A DNA stretch of 64,000 nucleotides. Origin: Bdellovibrio bacteriovorus W (lineage in GTDB: Bacteria; Bdellovibrionota; Bdellovibrionia; Bdellovibrionales; Bdellovibrionaceae). The notes below the pieces were generated by a model. That model was not told the origin of the DNA and made no database searches. It saw nothing but the letters and a program-made list of their open reading frames with translations. Location of the stretch: the NCBI GenBank assembly GCA_000525675.1, contig CP002190.1, positions 1,612,001 to 1,676,000 of the forward strand. The letters are read 5' to 3'. A program made the position numbers and the translations under genes. Numbering within the stretch: position 1 is the stretch's first letter; each line of letters opens with the position of its first letter. This document shows positions 26,717 to 34,895 of the stretch, piece by piece.

Positions 26717-27722
26717 AGAACAGATTCAAGTTGGCTGATAGTGCCACATTCGTTCGATCAGAGCGAACGTCTCTTGGTGTGAACTGCACGTTCGGATATA
26801 GGTAAATATCGCGTGTGATAGAAATACCGAGCCCCACTGATTGGTATGGCTCTAGCTGAATATTATCATCATCACCTTCGTAACGCGTGAACTGGAAGTA
26901 GCCAAACACGGTTCTGAACGAATATTTATCCGTAAAGCTATACTGCATAAATGGGAAAAGTCCCCATGTAAAATCAGAACGCTTATAGGTTCCTGCCGCC
27001 ATACGTGCCATTAACTTCTCGTCTGTGATATCTCCAGAATAAATATTCTTACCCAGCGTGATAGACGTTCCGCCTGTCCACTTAGACTTTCCGAAGTTTG
27101 CTAAAATCGTCTGACTCAAGCTTACAGATCCAAAGACCTTCGTTTTATTCACAGAGTCGGAATCCGTTGCATGACTGTATGTCACACTGGAAATCATCTG
27201 TGTATCTAAAGCCCTATAGCCGCGGCTCCAGCTAAGGTATGGCGTTGAAATTTGATAACGGTCCATGGAGCCCCCTGCTCCATCACGAGGATCATCCGCC
27301 GACTTCGTCAGATCTCCATGCAGAGGATCAATAACAGTGATCCCTGTACCAAAACTCAAATTATCTTTATCAGTAATACGGTAATTAAAACCAATATCCC
27401 CAGACAACGAAGTCATGGCTTCAATGGTGGCTGAGGCTCTATAGTTAGGTCTCACTGGAGAAAGTGGGTCGTTGATAGAACCACCAGAATAGGACAGTGA
27501 GGATTTAAACGAAAATTTAGACTTAGAGCCCAAGGTCGCTCTCATTCGAGCATCTGTGATCTCGTTATCAATATCTTTTAACTTCTCTTGAGGCTTCTTC
27601 AAGCTCTCAATGTTTACCTTATTACTTCCAGATGCCGCTTGATTCGACTTTAGTTTCGTCGTCTGCGCCATTAATACAGAAGGGGCCAATAACAAACTCA
27701 AAGCAAATAATTGAATTTTCAT
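26715..27722 (-). CDS. Predicted outer-membrane beta-barrel protein
   Basis: This 335-residue precursor has a signal peptide ending VLMA-QT. A charged linker (residues 25-65) leads into about ten alternating amphipathic strands (for example FSFKSSLSYSG, WTGGTSITLG and YSFRTVFGYF). The protein ends NVALSANLNLF, with the C-terminal aromatic residue that BAM recognises. No porin family is obvious. GAGG precedes the ATG. Confidence 0.83.
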   Translation of the reverse strand: MKIQLFALSLLLAPSVLMAQTTKLKSNQAASGSNKVNIESLKKPQEKLKDIDNEITDARMRATLGSKSKFSFKSSLSYSGGSINDPLSPVRPNYRASATIEAMTSLSGDIGFNYRITDKDNLSFGTGITVIDPLHGDLTKSADDPRDGAGGSMDRYQISTPYLSWSRGYRALDTQMISSVTYSHATDSDSVNKTKVFGSVSLSQTILANFGKSKWTGGTSITLGKNIYSGDITDEKLMARMAAGTYKRSDFTWGLFPFMQYSFTDKYSFRTVFGYFQFTRYEGDDDNIQLEPYQSVGLGISITRDIYLYPNVQFTPRDVRSDRTNVALSANLNLF

Positions 27723-27818
27723 AAAACCTCACTGGTCGCTAAATTAGGCGATTACATTAAAATAATCCACCAAGCATTACCGAACCGATAAAAACTCCTT
27801 CCTTGTCCATTTAATAGT

Positions 27819-27876
27819 CATTCTCGTATTCAAGAAGGACTGTCCGTAAACGAGAATGGCTTTGAGGAAAGCCATT
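27819..27876 (+). promoter_or_regulatory. Overlapping inverted repeats in the leader of the XRE gene
   Basis: CATTCTCGT (27819-27827) pairs with ACGAGAATG (27850-27858). The overlapping AATGGCTTT (27855-27863) pairs with AAAGCCATT (27868-27876). The two stems share AATG, so they cannot form in full at once. They could be a dual operator or a switching leader. Confidence 0.45.
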
Positions 27877-27915
27877 CATGGGCGACAATATAGAGAGATC
27901 TTGAAGGGAGGAGAA

Positions 27916-28284
27916 ATGTATCGCCTCAAAAAAACAGCACCTTTTATGAAGGTTGCTGAGAATTCAGAAAAAAAATATCAACCGTCGCTAACACTCGTAA
28001 GTAAAGACAGTGCACCCCGTCCCTATGCCACATTAGGAGAAGCCTTAAAGAAAGCACGGCAAGATAAGGGTCTTTCTCAAGGAGAGGTCGCAAAAATGAC
28101 GGAGTTTAAGAATGCGCAGTTTATCTCTAATATTGAACGAGGACTGGCTCTGCCGCCTAGCCATTTGATGCGCCTGTTTTTAAAAATTTACGAAGTCGAC
28201 TTAGAAGAGCTTCTTAAAGCCCTCTCTCTGGATCTCGTGGATAAGTATCGCAGAAAGTTCATGGACGAAAACGATCTGGAATAA
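27916..28284 (+). CDS. XRE-family helix-turn-helix regulator
   Basis: This 122-residue protein has a classic Cro/C1 HTH in its second half (GEALKKARQDKGLSQGEVAK, then FKNAQFISNIERGLALPP). The N-terminal 45 residues are basic and unstructured, and an acidic C-terminal helix follows. The ATG at 27916 has a very strong GGGAGGAG site. It is monocistronic behind a leader full of inverted repeats, so it may regulate itself. Its targets are unknown. Confidence 0.88.
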   Translation: MYRLKKTAPFMKVAENSEKKYQPSLTLVSKDSAPRPYATLGEALKKARQDKGLSQGEVAKMTEFKNAQFISNIERGLALPPSHLMRLFLKIYEVDLEELLKALSLDLVDKYRRKFMDENDLE

Positions 28285-28315
28285 AAAAAGACCGCTCTTT
28301 GGATGCGGTCTTTTT
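28284..28315. terminator. Bidirectional terminator
   Basis: AAAAAGACCGC and GCGGTCTTTTT form the stem around a 9-base loop, with T-runs on both strands. It separates the XRE gene from a convergent secreted-protein gene. Confidence 0.88.
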
Positions 28316-28338
28316 GCTGAATCGAAAACTATATCTTA

Positions 28339-28770
28339 TTAGTAGTCGTAACCTTCAAAACCACGGTCACGGCTATAGTCACCCTCTACATATAGAGCCA
28401 CTCCGGCCTTATCAGAATCAGGGTGAGTCACTTCAAGTACACAAGAACTCCAATCAGCTCCCGGATACCAAATCACACTAATATCATAAGCTTCTGAATA
28501 AACTTTGGTCTTTCCATTGAGTGCACTTAAAACCGTGCTTACTTTGCTCACTTCGCAGACCATACCATCGTATTCTTTAACTTGCACTGTCGGTAGAACA
28601 CCCGGAGTTTGAGTTTTTAATTGTAATCGAAGTGTAACAACGCCCTCTTCGTTGGAAGCAGCCACCGCTGGTAAAGACTTCATCTGACCAGGAACCAATC
28701 TTACGGCTTCTGCCTTAGCCACTGTTGCTACAGAAAATGAAGCTAATAAACCTAAAACGATCTTTTTCAT
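28339..28770 (-). CDS. Small secreted protein of unknown function
   Basis: The 143-residue precursor has a signal peptide (MKKIVLGLLASFSVATVAKA). The mature part is beta-rich, with two cysteines (GMVCEVSK and WSSCVLEV) and an aromatic, acidic tail ending GFEGYDY. No family is recognised. AAGGAG precedes the ATG by seven bases. It lies downstream of ligD but about 100 bases away. Confidence 0.75.
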   Translation of the reverse strand: MKKIVLGLLASFSVATVAKAEAVRLVPGQMKSLPAVAASNEEGVVTLRLQLKTQTPGVLPTVQVKEYDGMVCEVSKVSTVLSALNGKTKVYSEAYDISVIWYPGADWSSCVLEVTHPDSDKAGVALYVEGDYSRDRGFEGYDY

Positions 28771-28875
28771 ATATGAACTCCTTTTAATTCAAACCCCTTC
28801 CACTTAACACATGAGCTTTACAGAGCATATCAGGTTCTATAGCTCATTCCTTTTTTCAAAAACACTGTCTAAACT

Positions 28876-31269
28876 TCAGACACTTGAATCTATATTCTCT
28901 CGAAACATTTCAATATCCTGACTTTCCAAAATCCGAATTCTCTGCGGTTGACTATGTCCTTCCCAAACATCCTTCTCTTGAATCCTTTCTAGGGCCTCCG
29001 AAAATAAGAAAACTTTTTTTCGCGACATCTTTTCAATCTCCTTCCACGCAAGAGGCAAAGCCACTGTGGGCTTTTGGCCGGCCCTTAAAGAATATGGAGC
29101 AATCGCGGTCGCACCAAATCCATTGCGAAGATAGTCTAAAAAGATTTTCCCTTCCCTGCGAGCCTTGGACATATTCACTGTGTAGCGCCGTGGGCTTTCT
29201 TTCTCTAAAAGAAGGCAAACACTGCGCGCAAATTCTTTAATAACCTCAAAGCTATATCCCGACTTTAAGAAAACATGAACGTGAAGCCCTTTACCACCGG
29301 TCGATTTGACTTGGGAGTATAGGCCGAGTTCTAAAAGCAAATCTCTCAGGGACAAAACTCCAAATTGCAGTTTTCTCCAAGACAGAGACTCGTCTGGGTC
29401 TAGATCGAAAACTATTTCGCTCGGAGAATTTGGTTCATCCAATGTACTTTGCCAAGCATGGAACTCAATGGCCCCTGATTGAACAAGTTGTAAAAGCCCT
29501 TGGGGACTTTCAATATACATAAATTTCTGATCTCGCACTTGGGATTCAAAAACTTCGTCCGCTTTTGTATTTTCTAGATGCTTTTGAAAAAAGCAGCGAG
29601 CTTGAGCGGTTTGCTGGCATCTTAATATCGCAAGAGGCCGTTTAGCTGAGTACTTTAAAAAACGCTCTGCGGCCTTTTCATAATAAGAAAAAACATCCTT
29701 CTTAAAAACTTTAGGAAATTCATAAAGAACCCTCTCTGGACTGGAGAGAGTCACAGAGTTCGCCTCTTCCAATTTTATAGTTTCAGGATCTAATGATTTT
29801 TCTCGAGAAATTTCTTTCGCTTTTTTATCCTCTCTTAAACCTATAAAAGAGGGATGCCTTAAAGACGTGCCCTCGCGCCATTCCCTGTACTCCACCTCGC
29901 AAACAAGCTTTGGTTCCACCCAATGGACATCTCGCAGTCGCGGTAGGTTCTTAAGAGGCGTCTTTTCTATCTCTAAAGATTTTAACTTCTTTTTTAGACT
30001 CTGAAGGTCCTTAAAGTTAAACCCCGTCCCCACTTTCCCCGCGAAACGAAGCTCTTTCCCCTCATAGTAGCCTAATAGCAAAGCGCCAAACCCCACGCGA
30101 CTGCCCTGAGGATCAGTGTATCCAATAATGATGAATTCTTGTCGCTGATCGCACTTTATTTTAAGCCAAGATCGGGTTCTTTTCATTTCGTAGGTGTGCT
30201 CTGGATCTTTCGCGATCAATCCCTCAAGCCCCAAGGCACAAGTTTGCGCAAAGAGTGTTTTTCCGTTGCCGACCTGATGTTCGCTATAGGTAATGTTCTT
30301 GAAATTGTTTTCTTTTAAAAATCCTTCAAGTAGAGATTTTCTTTCAGACAGTGGAAGATGAATAAGACTTCTTCCATTGAGATATAAAATATCAAAAAGG
30401 CAATACTCCATCGCTGCTTGGTCATTTCTTGAAAGGGCTTCCTTTAAAAGAGAGAAGTCACTTCTTCCTTGTGAATCCCGAACAATGATTTCACCATCCA
30501 CGATAAAGTTTTTCTGAACACTATTATCTAATTCATCCGCAAAAGTTTGATACTTCTCTGTCCAATCAAGACCTCCACGAGTTTGCAAAACCGTTGAGCG
30601 ATTCTTAAGTGCGAGCGTTCGATACCCATCGAGCTTTATTTCGTAGTACCATGCTTCTCCGATTGGCAACGCTTTCACAAGACTTGCTAATTGAGGACTG
30701 ACTTCTTTTAGAAAACCTTGTTGCCGTCCTAACTCTTTCGCCTTCTTTACTGTAGATTTCTTCGCTTGACTTGGGACCGCGTCTTCTTTCCCCTTCATCA
30801 AAAGCCATTGGGCTTTGTTACCACTTTGTCGATCGGTGCGAATGAGATGATACTTGCCTTTAAGTTTTTTCCCATGCAACTCAAACTCGAGGTGCCCCTT
30901 TGTAAAGGCTTTCGTCAAATCTTTGGGTGGTGTCCATGTTCCCCGATCCCATGTCTTCACAATTCCGGCCCCGTACTGCCCTTTAGGTATTCTCCCCTGA
31001 AAATCAGCATAGCTTACGGGATGGTCTTCCACTTCCACGGCAAGTCTTTTTTCACCAATAACGGTCGATGGTCCCTTTGGCACTGCCCAACTCTTCAAAG
31101 TCCCATAAGCCTCGAGTCGAAAGTCCCAATGAAGATGGCTGGCGTGATGCTCCTGCACAACAAAGATTCGATCCTTCGAGGTTTTCTTGATGGTTTTCCT
31201 TGAGCGACCTCCGCTGGGTTCTGGTGTCACTTTAAAATTTCTTTTTTTAAGATACTCGGGTCGCGACAT
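28876..31269 (-). CDS. ligD: Multifunctional DNA ligase LigD (phosphoesterase-ligase-polymerase)
   Basis: The 797-residue NHEJ ligase has three domains in the Pseudomonas order. The 3'-phosphoesterase (about 1-160) has HHASHLHWDFRLE at 41-53 and EDHPVSY. The ATP-dependent ligase (about 195-490) has the AMP-accepting lysine K212 in YEIKLDGYR. The primase/polymerase (about 505-780) has the metal aspartates D622 and D624 in FDLDPDE and the STGGKGLHVHV loop. It trims, fills and seals double-strand breaks held by Ku. The gene follows ku by 18 bases and is surely co-transcribed. All key residues are intact. Confidence 0.97.
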   Translation of the reverse strand: MSRPEYLKKRNFKVTPEPSGGRSRKTIKKTSKDRIFVVQEHHASHLHWDFRLEAYGTLKSWAVPKGPSTVIGEKRLAVEVEDHPVSYADFQGRIPKGQYGAGIVKTWDRGTWTPPKDLTKAFTKGHLEFELHGKKLKGKYHLIRTDRQSGNKAQWLLMKGKEDAVPSQAKKSTVKKAKELGRQQGFLKEVSPQLASLVKALPIGEAWYYEIKLDGYRTLALKNRSTVLQTRGGLDWTEKYQTFADELDNSVQKNFIVDGEIIVRDSQGRSDFSLLKEALSRNDQAAMEYCLFDILYLNGRSLIHLPLSERKSLLEGFLKENNFKNITYSEHQVGNGKTLFAQTCALGLEGLIAKDPEHTYEMKRTRSWLKIKCDQRQEFIIIGYTDPQGSRVGFGALLLGYYEGKELRFAGKVGTGFNFKDLQSLKKKLKSLEIEKTPLKNLPRLRDVHWVEPKLVCEVEYREWREGTSLRHPSFIGLREDKKAKEISREKSLDPETIKLEEANSVTLSSPERVLYEFPKVFKKDVFSYYEKAAERFLKYSAKRPLAILRCQQTAQARCFFQKHLENTKADEVFESQVRDQKFMYIESPQGLLQLVQSGAIEFHAWQSTLDEPNSPSEIVFDLDPDESLSWRKLQFGVLSLRDLLLELGLYSQVKSTGGKGLHVHVFLKSGYSFEVIKEFARSVCLLLEKESPRRYTVNMSKARREGKIFLDYLRNGFGATAIAPYSLRAGQKPTVALPLAWKEIEKMSRKKVFLFSEALERIQEKDVWEGHSQPQRIRILESQDIEMFRENIDSSV

Positions 31270-31287
31270 TACTCACCTCGCCGTCAT

Positions 31288-32256
31288 CTAATGTATGTTT
31301 TTACGCGAAACTTTTTTTCTCGAACTTGCCAAACTCTTTTGCAATAGAGGAAGTAGGTCGGATTCTTTGATCTCGCCTGTAGAAACTTTTGGAAGGTCCT
31401 TCGTGATCTCTGTGGCCTTGCCAGCGCGAACCTTGGCGTGGACTTGCTTCATGATATCTTCTCGATAGGTGTCTTTATATTTCCGAGGATTCCACTGTGA
31501 GCTCATCCCCTCCATCAGGCGCATGGCCATCTCCTCTTCTTCTGGTAAGATGCGGGTAGATTTTCGAGACATCTCGGAAAGTTCCTCAAGGTCCTTCACA
31601 TCCTCAGCAAAATGAAGGAGCTCTAAGATTAAATATTCTCCCCGAGGGATCAGGGCCGCAAGATGCTGTTTTGTATGTAAAACAATTTTAGCAATAGCGA
31701 CTTTTCCAGAGCTTGTGAGCGATTGACTTAAGAGAGAGTAGGCTTTATCCCCTCCTCGATTCGGTAAAATATAATAGGCACGCATAAAATAGACCGGATC
31801 AATTTCTTCGAGTTCTACAAAGGTCTGAATATCAATGGTTTGCGTCGCCTCAGGATTTGCTTTTTTAAAGTCAGCATCCGATAAAATAACAAACTCACCT
31901 TTTTTAAATTCAAAGGCCTTCACCGTGTCGGATCTAGAAATTTCTTTCCCACTTAGTTTGTTATAATACTTATATCCCACCGGAGAAAGATTGCGCGGAT
32001 CTAACATGGTAAAGTGCAAATCAGGCTGCTCTTTACTGGTGATTAAGCGCACAGGAATATTGATGAGTCCAAAGCTAATGTTCCCGCTCCAAATACCGCG
32101 GGACATAGAGGGCTCTTTTTTTTCTGCAGTTTTATTTTCAGACGTTGCTGTTTTTTTTGCGGTCTTGCGTGTGGCCTTCGCCTTTTTTTTTGATTTCGAT
32201 GAAAGCACCGGAGCTTTCTTGCGTTGTGAAGTTCGAGATTCTTTTGCCAAAGCCAT
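31288..32256 (-). CDS. ku: NHEJ end-binding protein Ku
   Basis: This 322-residue Ku core protein has SRGIWSGNISFGLINIPVRL at the start of the Ku fold and RGEYLILELLHFAEDV in the middle. Basic stretches flank both ends. The N-terminal 50 residues are an unusual Lys/Ser/Ala-rich extension ahead of the fold, and the C terminus is also basic, as in Ku proteins that recruit LigD. Ku rings bind broken DNA ends. The start is the ATG at 32256, behind GGGAGG. That ribosome site lies inside a 13-bp hairpin (32257-32292), which suggests translational control. Confidence 0.96.
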   Translation of the reverse strand: MALAKESRTSQRKKAPVLSSKSKKKAKATRKTAKKTATSENKTAEKKEPSMSRGIWSGNISFGLINIPVRLITSKEQPDLHFTMLDPRNLSPVGYKYYNKLSGKEISRSDTVKAFEFKKGEFVILSDADFKKANPEATQTIDIQTFVELEEIDPVYFMRAYYILPNRGGDKAYSLLSQSLTSSGKVAIAKIVLHTKQHLAALIPRGEYLILELLHFAEDVKDLEELSEMSRKSTRILPEEEEMAMRLMEGMSSQWNPRKYKDTYREDIMKQVHAKVRAGKATEITKDLPKVSTGEIKESDLLPLLQKSLASSRKKVSRKNIH

Positions 32257-32292
32257 AAAGCCTCCCATCCTTTGATTATGATGGGAGGCTTT
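32257..32292 (-). promoter_or_regulatory. Hairpin that sequesters the ku ribosome-binding site
   Basis: AAAGCCTCCCATC (32257-32269) and GATGGGAGGCTTT (32280-32292) are perfect complements over 13 bp with a 10-base loop. In the ku mRNA the second strand of the stem holds GGGAGG and ends directly before the ATG. On the plus strand the hairpin is followed by ACTTTTTA, so a terminator role there is an alternative, though no plus-strand gene lies upstream. Confidence 0.6.
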
Positions 32293-32354
32293 ACTTTTTA
32301 AGAGTCGAGGAAGTGTTTTCTTTGATAAAGATCAGTGAATCTTAGATGAAATCC

Positions 32355-33281
32355 TTACTGACACTGAACTTGCACAAAGCGATGCGGGCCTGTGATGTCG
32401 TAAAAATCTGTTACATCGCGAACCTGACCGCACTGACCACTTCCCTCGTAATAAACATTTCCATTTTCTTGCATTCCGCTCACTTGAAGTAAAAGCTCAT
32501 TGGAGATATCACCATCTACCACCGTGTACTGACAAACTTTGCCAGGTGTCGGTTGAGGCTGATTCACGTGAGGATTTAAACGACTTTGCTCAAGGCAAGT
32601 TCTTAGATCGGAACGATACCCTTGGGCTGCCACAAAGGCCTGTGGAAGCTTATAGTAGGCTCCTGAGTACAAAGAGTCATAATACTCTTTAGGATACACT
32701 CCATGGGAGCCTAAGCCTGCTTGACCACGACAGAATATATCGCGCGCCTCTTTAATCTCTAGCCCAAAATAAGTTTCAAAGTCTGTGGAAGCAGCATTGT
32801 AGTATAACTTCCCAAAGGCAAGTTCCTGAGCTGCTGGATTTGAAAGAAGAGCGGCTACGGTTTGTGCCTGCGAGCCTGAAAGAGCAGTCGTTGGATATGC
32901 CGATTCAGAACACTGAATCACGCGCGCAAGAATTTCATTCTTTGAAGGGGCACGATACCCAGCAGGATCACTTTTATTAGGGACCGCACAGCCAGCGGCC
33001 ATGATCTCCACAAGGGCCTGAGCTTTTTGTGACATAACGGGAGCCGCTGGTTTTGCAGCCTCCGAAGCACAAGAAAGGCAACTCGTCAGACTTGTGCCGG
33101 TTTGAGCGCATATTCCACTGCGCTTGGTGTATTCACCTTTGGGTACTTGCGGAAGCTCAACACTTGGAATCGAAAGCTGCGCTTCATCCATTTGAATTCC
33201 ACTAAAAGCCAATTTATCTGTGCAACCCATCAACGCTGTCGTCATCAAAGATGTTAGTAGCGCTATTGATTTTGAACTCAT
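32355..33281 (-). CDS. Putative lipoprotein of unknown function
   Basis: The 308-residue product starts at ATG 33281 behind GGAGG and has a lipoprotein signal with lipobox ALMGC (cysteine at residue 20). The mature protein has about ten cysteines, including SCLSCAS, and a central helical part followed by a small C-terminal beta domain. I do not recognise it. It lies upstream of ku on the same strand with about 100 bases between, so read-through into ku is possible. Confidence 0.75.
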   Translation of the reverse strand: MSSKSIALLTSLMTTALMGCTDKLAFSGIQMDEAQLSIPSVELPQVPKGEYTKRSGICAQTGTSLTSCLSCASEAAKPAAPVMSQKAQALVEIMAAGCAVPNKSDPAGYRAPSKNEILARVIQCSESAYPTTALSGSQAQTVAALLSNPAAQELAFGKLYYNAASTDFETYFGLEIKEARDIFCRGQAGLGSHGVYPKEYYDSLYSGAYYKLPQAFVAAQGYRSDLRTCLEQSRLNPHVNQPQPTPGKVCQYTVVDGDISNELLLQVSGMQENGNVYYEGSGQCGQVRDVTDFYDITGPHRFVQVQCQ

Positions 33282-33579
33282 TGCTGTTCCTCCAGTGGTG
33301 GTCTATCTACCCCTGTACAATCCACGTGCCGAATGAGGTGGACTCATAAAGCCTCGTAAGTTCTTGAGAGGACTGATCATTCTCACTGTGAAACGAGGGG
33401 AAAATGTGGGGTAAAACTGTCGAAGCAAAATAAACGCCTAAGCTTTTACCAGTTTAAAGAAGTTTCATTAGGTCTTATTTTTGATTTCGTGATGATTCGG
33501 TGTGATTAGGATTGATCAAATCAAGCACTTAGGATTAATTAATCTAGAAAAGTTTCTATTTACTGTCGAGGAAGTGAAC

Positions 33580-34473
33580 ATGAATTTTAGATGGCTTGGC
33601 AAATCAGACGATGGCAACACAGTGACTCTACAGCGCCTCAACGAATGTCCTTTGAAGTCTCCAGATTACTACACTCAGGATTGGATCCAAAAGAATTCAG
33701 ACGTCATCCGTCGCGGTGTTGCCCTTGACGTGGAAACCACAGGTCTTCAACACCAGTCTTGCCATATTATTGAAATTGCGTTGCGAGAGTTCTTCTTTAA
33801 TAAATCCAACGGAGATGTTTTATCTTTGGGGCGAAGCTATGAGAGCTTCCAAGAACCGCCCACACAAATTCCGGATGAAATTATTCAGCTCACTGGGATC
33901 ACACCAGAAATGGTTGCTGGAAAAAACATTGATTGGAACACAGTTGATACAATCATTGGCGATGCTCACCTAGTCATAGCTCACAACGCATCGTTTGATA
34001 GACCTTTTATTGATCGTCACAGCAAACCTTCGGTCGAGAAAGTATGGGCCTGCTCTCATCGCCAAGTGGATTGGAAACGCCATGGCTTTTCAAGTACCAA
34101 GCTTGAACTTCTTAATATCTACCATGGTTTCTTTACCGACTCTCATCGCGCAATGAACGATGTGGATGCCCTGTTATATCTTCTCAGCCTCTCAGGACCC
34201 TTTGACGGAAAGTCTTATCTCAGCGAATTGATAGAAAATGCGCGTCGTCCTTCTTCGCAAGTTGTCGCTTCAGGAGCGCCCTTTGATTCCAAAGACTTTC
34301 TCAAGCAACGAGGTTATTCTTGGGACAATACCAATCGCTTCTGGTCAAAAGTAATTTTCAAAGATCAGGTCTCCGAAGAAATTTCTTGGTTAGAATCGTC
34401 AGTGTATTTTGGAAGCTTCCGTGGTTTCACACGTGACTTTGCTTTAACAGACTCATTTAAAGCTCAGAATTAA
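33580..34473 (+). CDS. DEDDh 3'-5' exonuclease (DnaQ-like) with extra C-terminal domain
   Basis: This 297-residue protein has a DnaQ-type exonuclease with every catalytic residue: D50 and E52 in LDVETTG, D140 in HNASFDRPF, and H189 and D194 in SHRAMNDVD. After the exonuclease, residues 225-297 form a small domain with FLKQRGYSWDNTNRFWSK, resembling a short Trp-rich module seen in some DNA-processing proteins. It may act in repair or RNA trimming rather than as the polymerase III proofreading subunit, since it lacks a clamp-binding motif that I can see. The ATG at 33580 follows GAGGAAG. Confidence 0.88.
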   Translation: MNFRWLGKSDDGNTVTLQRLNECPLKSPDYYTQDWIQKNSDVIRRGVALDVETTGLQHQSCHIIEIALREFFFNKSNGDVLSLGRSYESFQEPPTQIPDEIIQLTGITPEMVAGKNIDWNTVDTIIGDAHLVIAHNASFDRPFIDRHSKPSVEKVWACSHRQVDWKRHGFSSTKLELLNIYHGFFTDSHRAMNDVDALLYLLSLSGPFDGKSYLSELIENARRPSSQVVASGAPFDSKDFLKQRGYSWDNTNRFWSKVIFKDQVSEEISWLESSVYFGSFRGFTRDFALTDSFKAQN

Positions 34474-34653
34474 AATTCATTTTGTTATCTCTCTAGAAGC
34501 AGCGCCAAGAAGGTGCTGCTTCTAGACAGCAGCTCTACTCGTCGCCTCTACCCTTCACTAAAGGCGAACTCAGCACTGTCTCCTAGCACACTGTTGAATG
34601 CTTTCTATTTTAATCTTCACCACTACGCTAATCTTAAGAACGAACACTAGCGC

Positions 34654-34783
34654 CCAGAGGACTTCTAAAGAGCCTTCAGGGATACAAGACCCGAGTTCCA
34701 CAGCAGTCTCTCCCGAAGGGAGGACGTCGGCGAGGACTGTCCGAGAGGATTGTAGCCCTGAAGGCTCTTTAGAAGTCCTCTGG
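34654..34783. repeat. 130-base element with 28-bp perfect terminal inverted repeats
   Basis: The arms at 34654-34681 and 34756-34783 are exact complements over 28 bp, and five more base pairs follow after one mismatch. The core holds a second hairpin, CTCCC-GAA-GGGAG (34710-34722), nested in CAGTC / GACTG. It lies between the exonuclease and lon genes. It could be a miniature mobile element, a strong structural barrier or a small RNA. No T-run or open frame is present. Confidence 0.85.
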
Positions 34784-34797
34784 ACACTCAGTTAAAG

Positions 34798-34821
34798 CGA
34801 TGAAGACTTGGATCTTCATCG
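34798..34821. promoter_or_regulatory. Dyad upstream of lon
   Basis: CGATGAAGA and TCTTCATCG are perfect 9-bp inverted repeats with a six-base spacer. They sit just before TTGACG (34824-34829), which may be the -35 box of lon, so a repressor or activator could bind there. No known heat-shock operator (CIRCE) is present. Confidence 0.4.
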
Positions 34822-34895
34822 ACTTGACGTCGACGTTTCCATGCACATTGTTATCCATATATCTCTCCACTGATGCGAGAGAAAGTGAGGTCATT

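Noticed and set aside
33282-33579. Long gap between the lipoprotein and exonuclease genes as a possible extra gene
   Set aside because: No frame of useful length with a start and ribosome site on either strand, and no clear RNA fold. It probably holds only promoters.
34654-34783. Idea that the long inverted repeat is 6S RNA or a c-di-GMP riboswitch like merRNA
   Set aside because: The arms are too perfect for 6S RNA with its open central bubble, and the conserved GEMM bases are missing.
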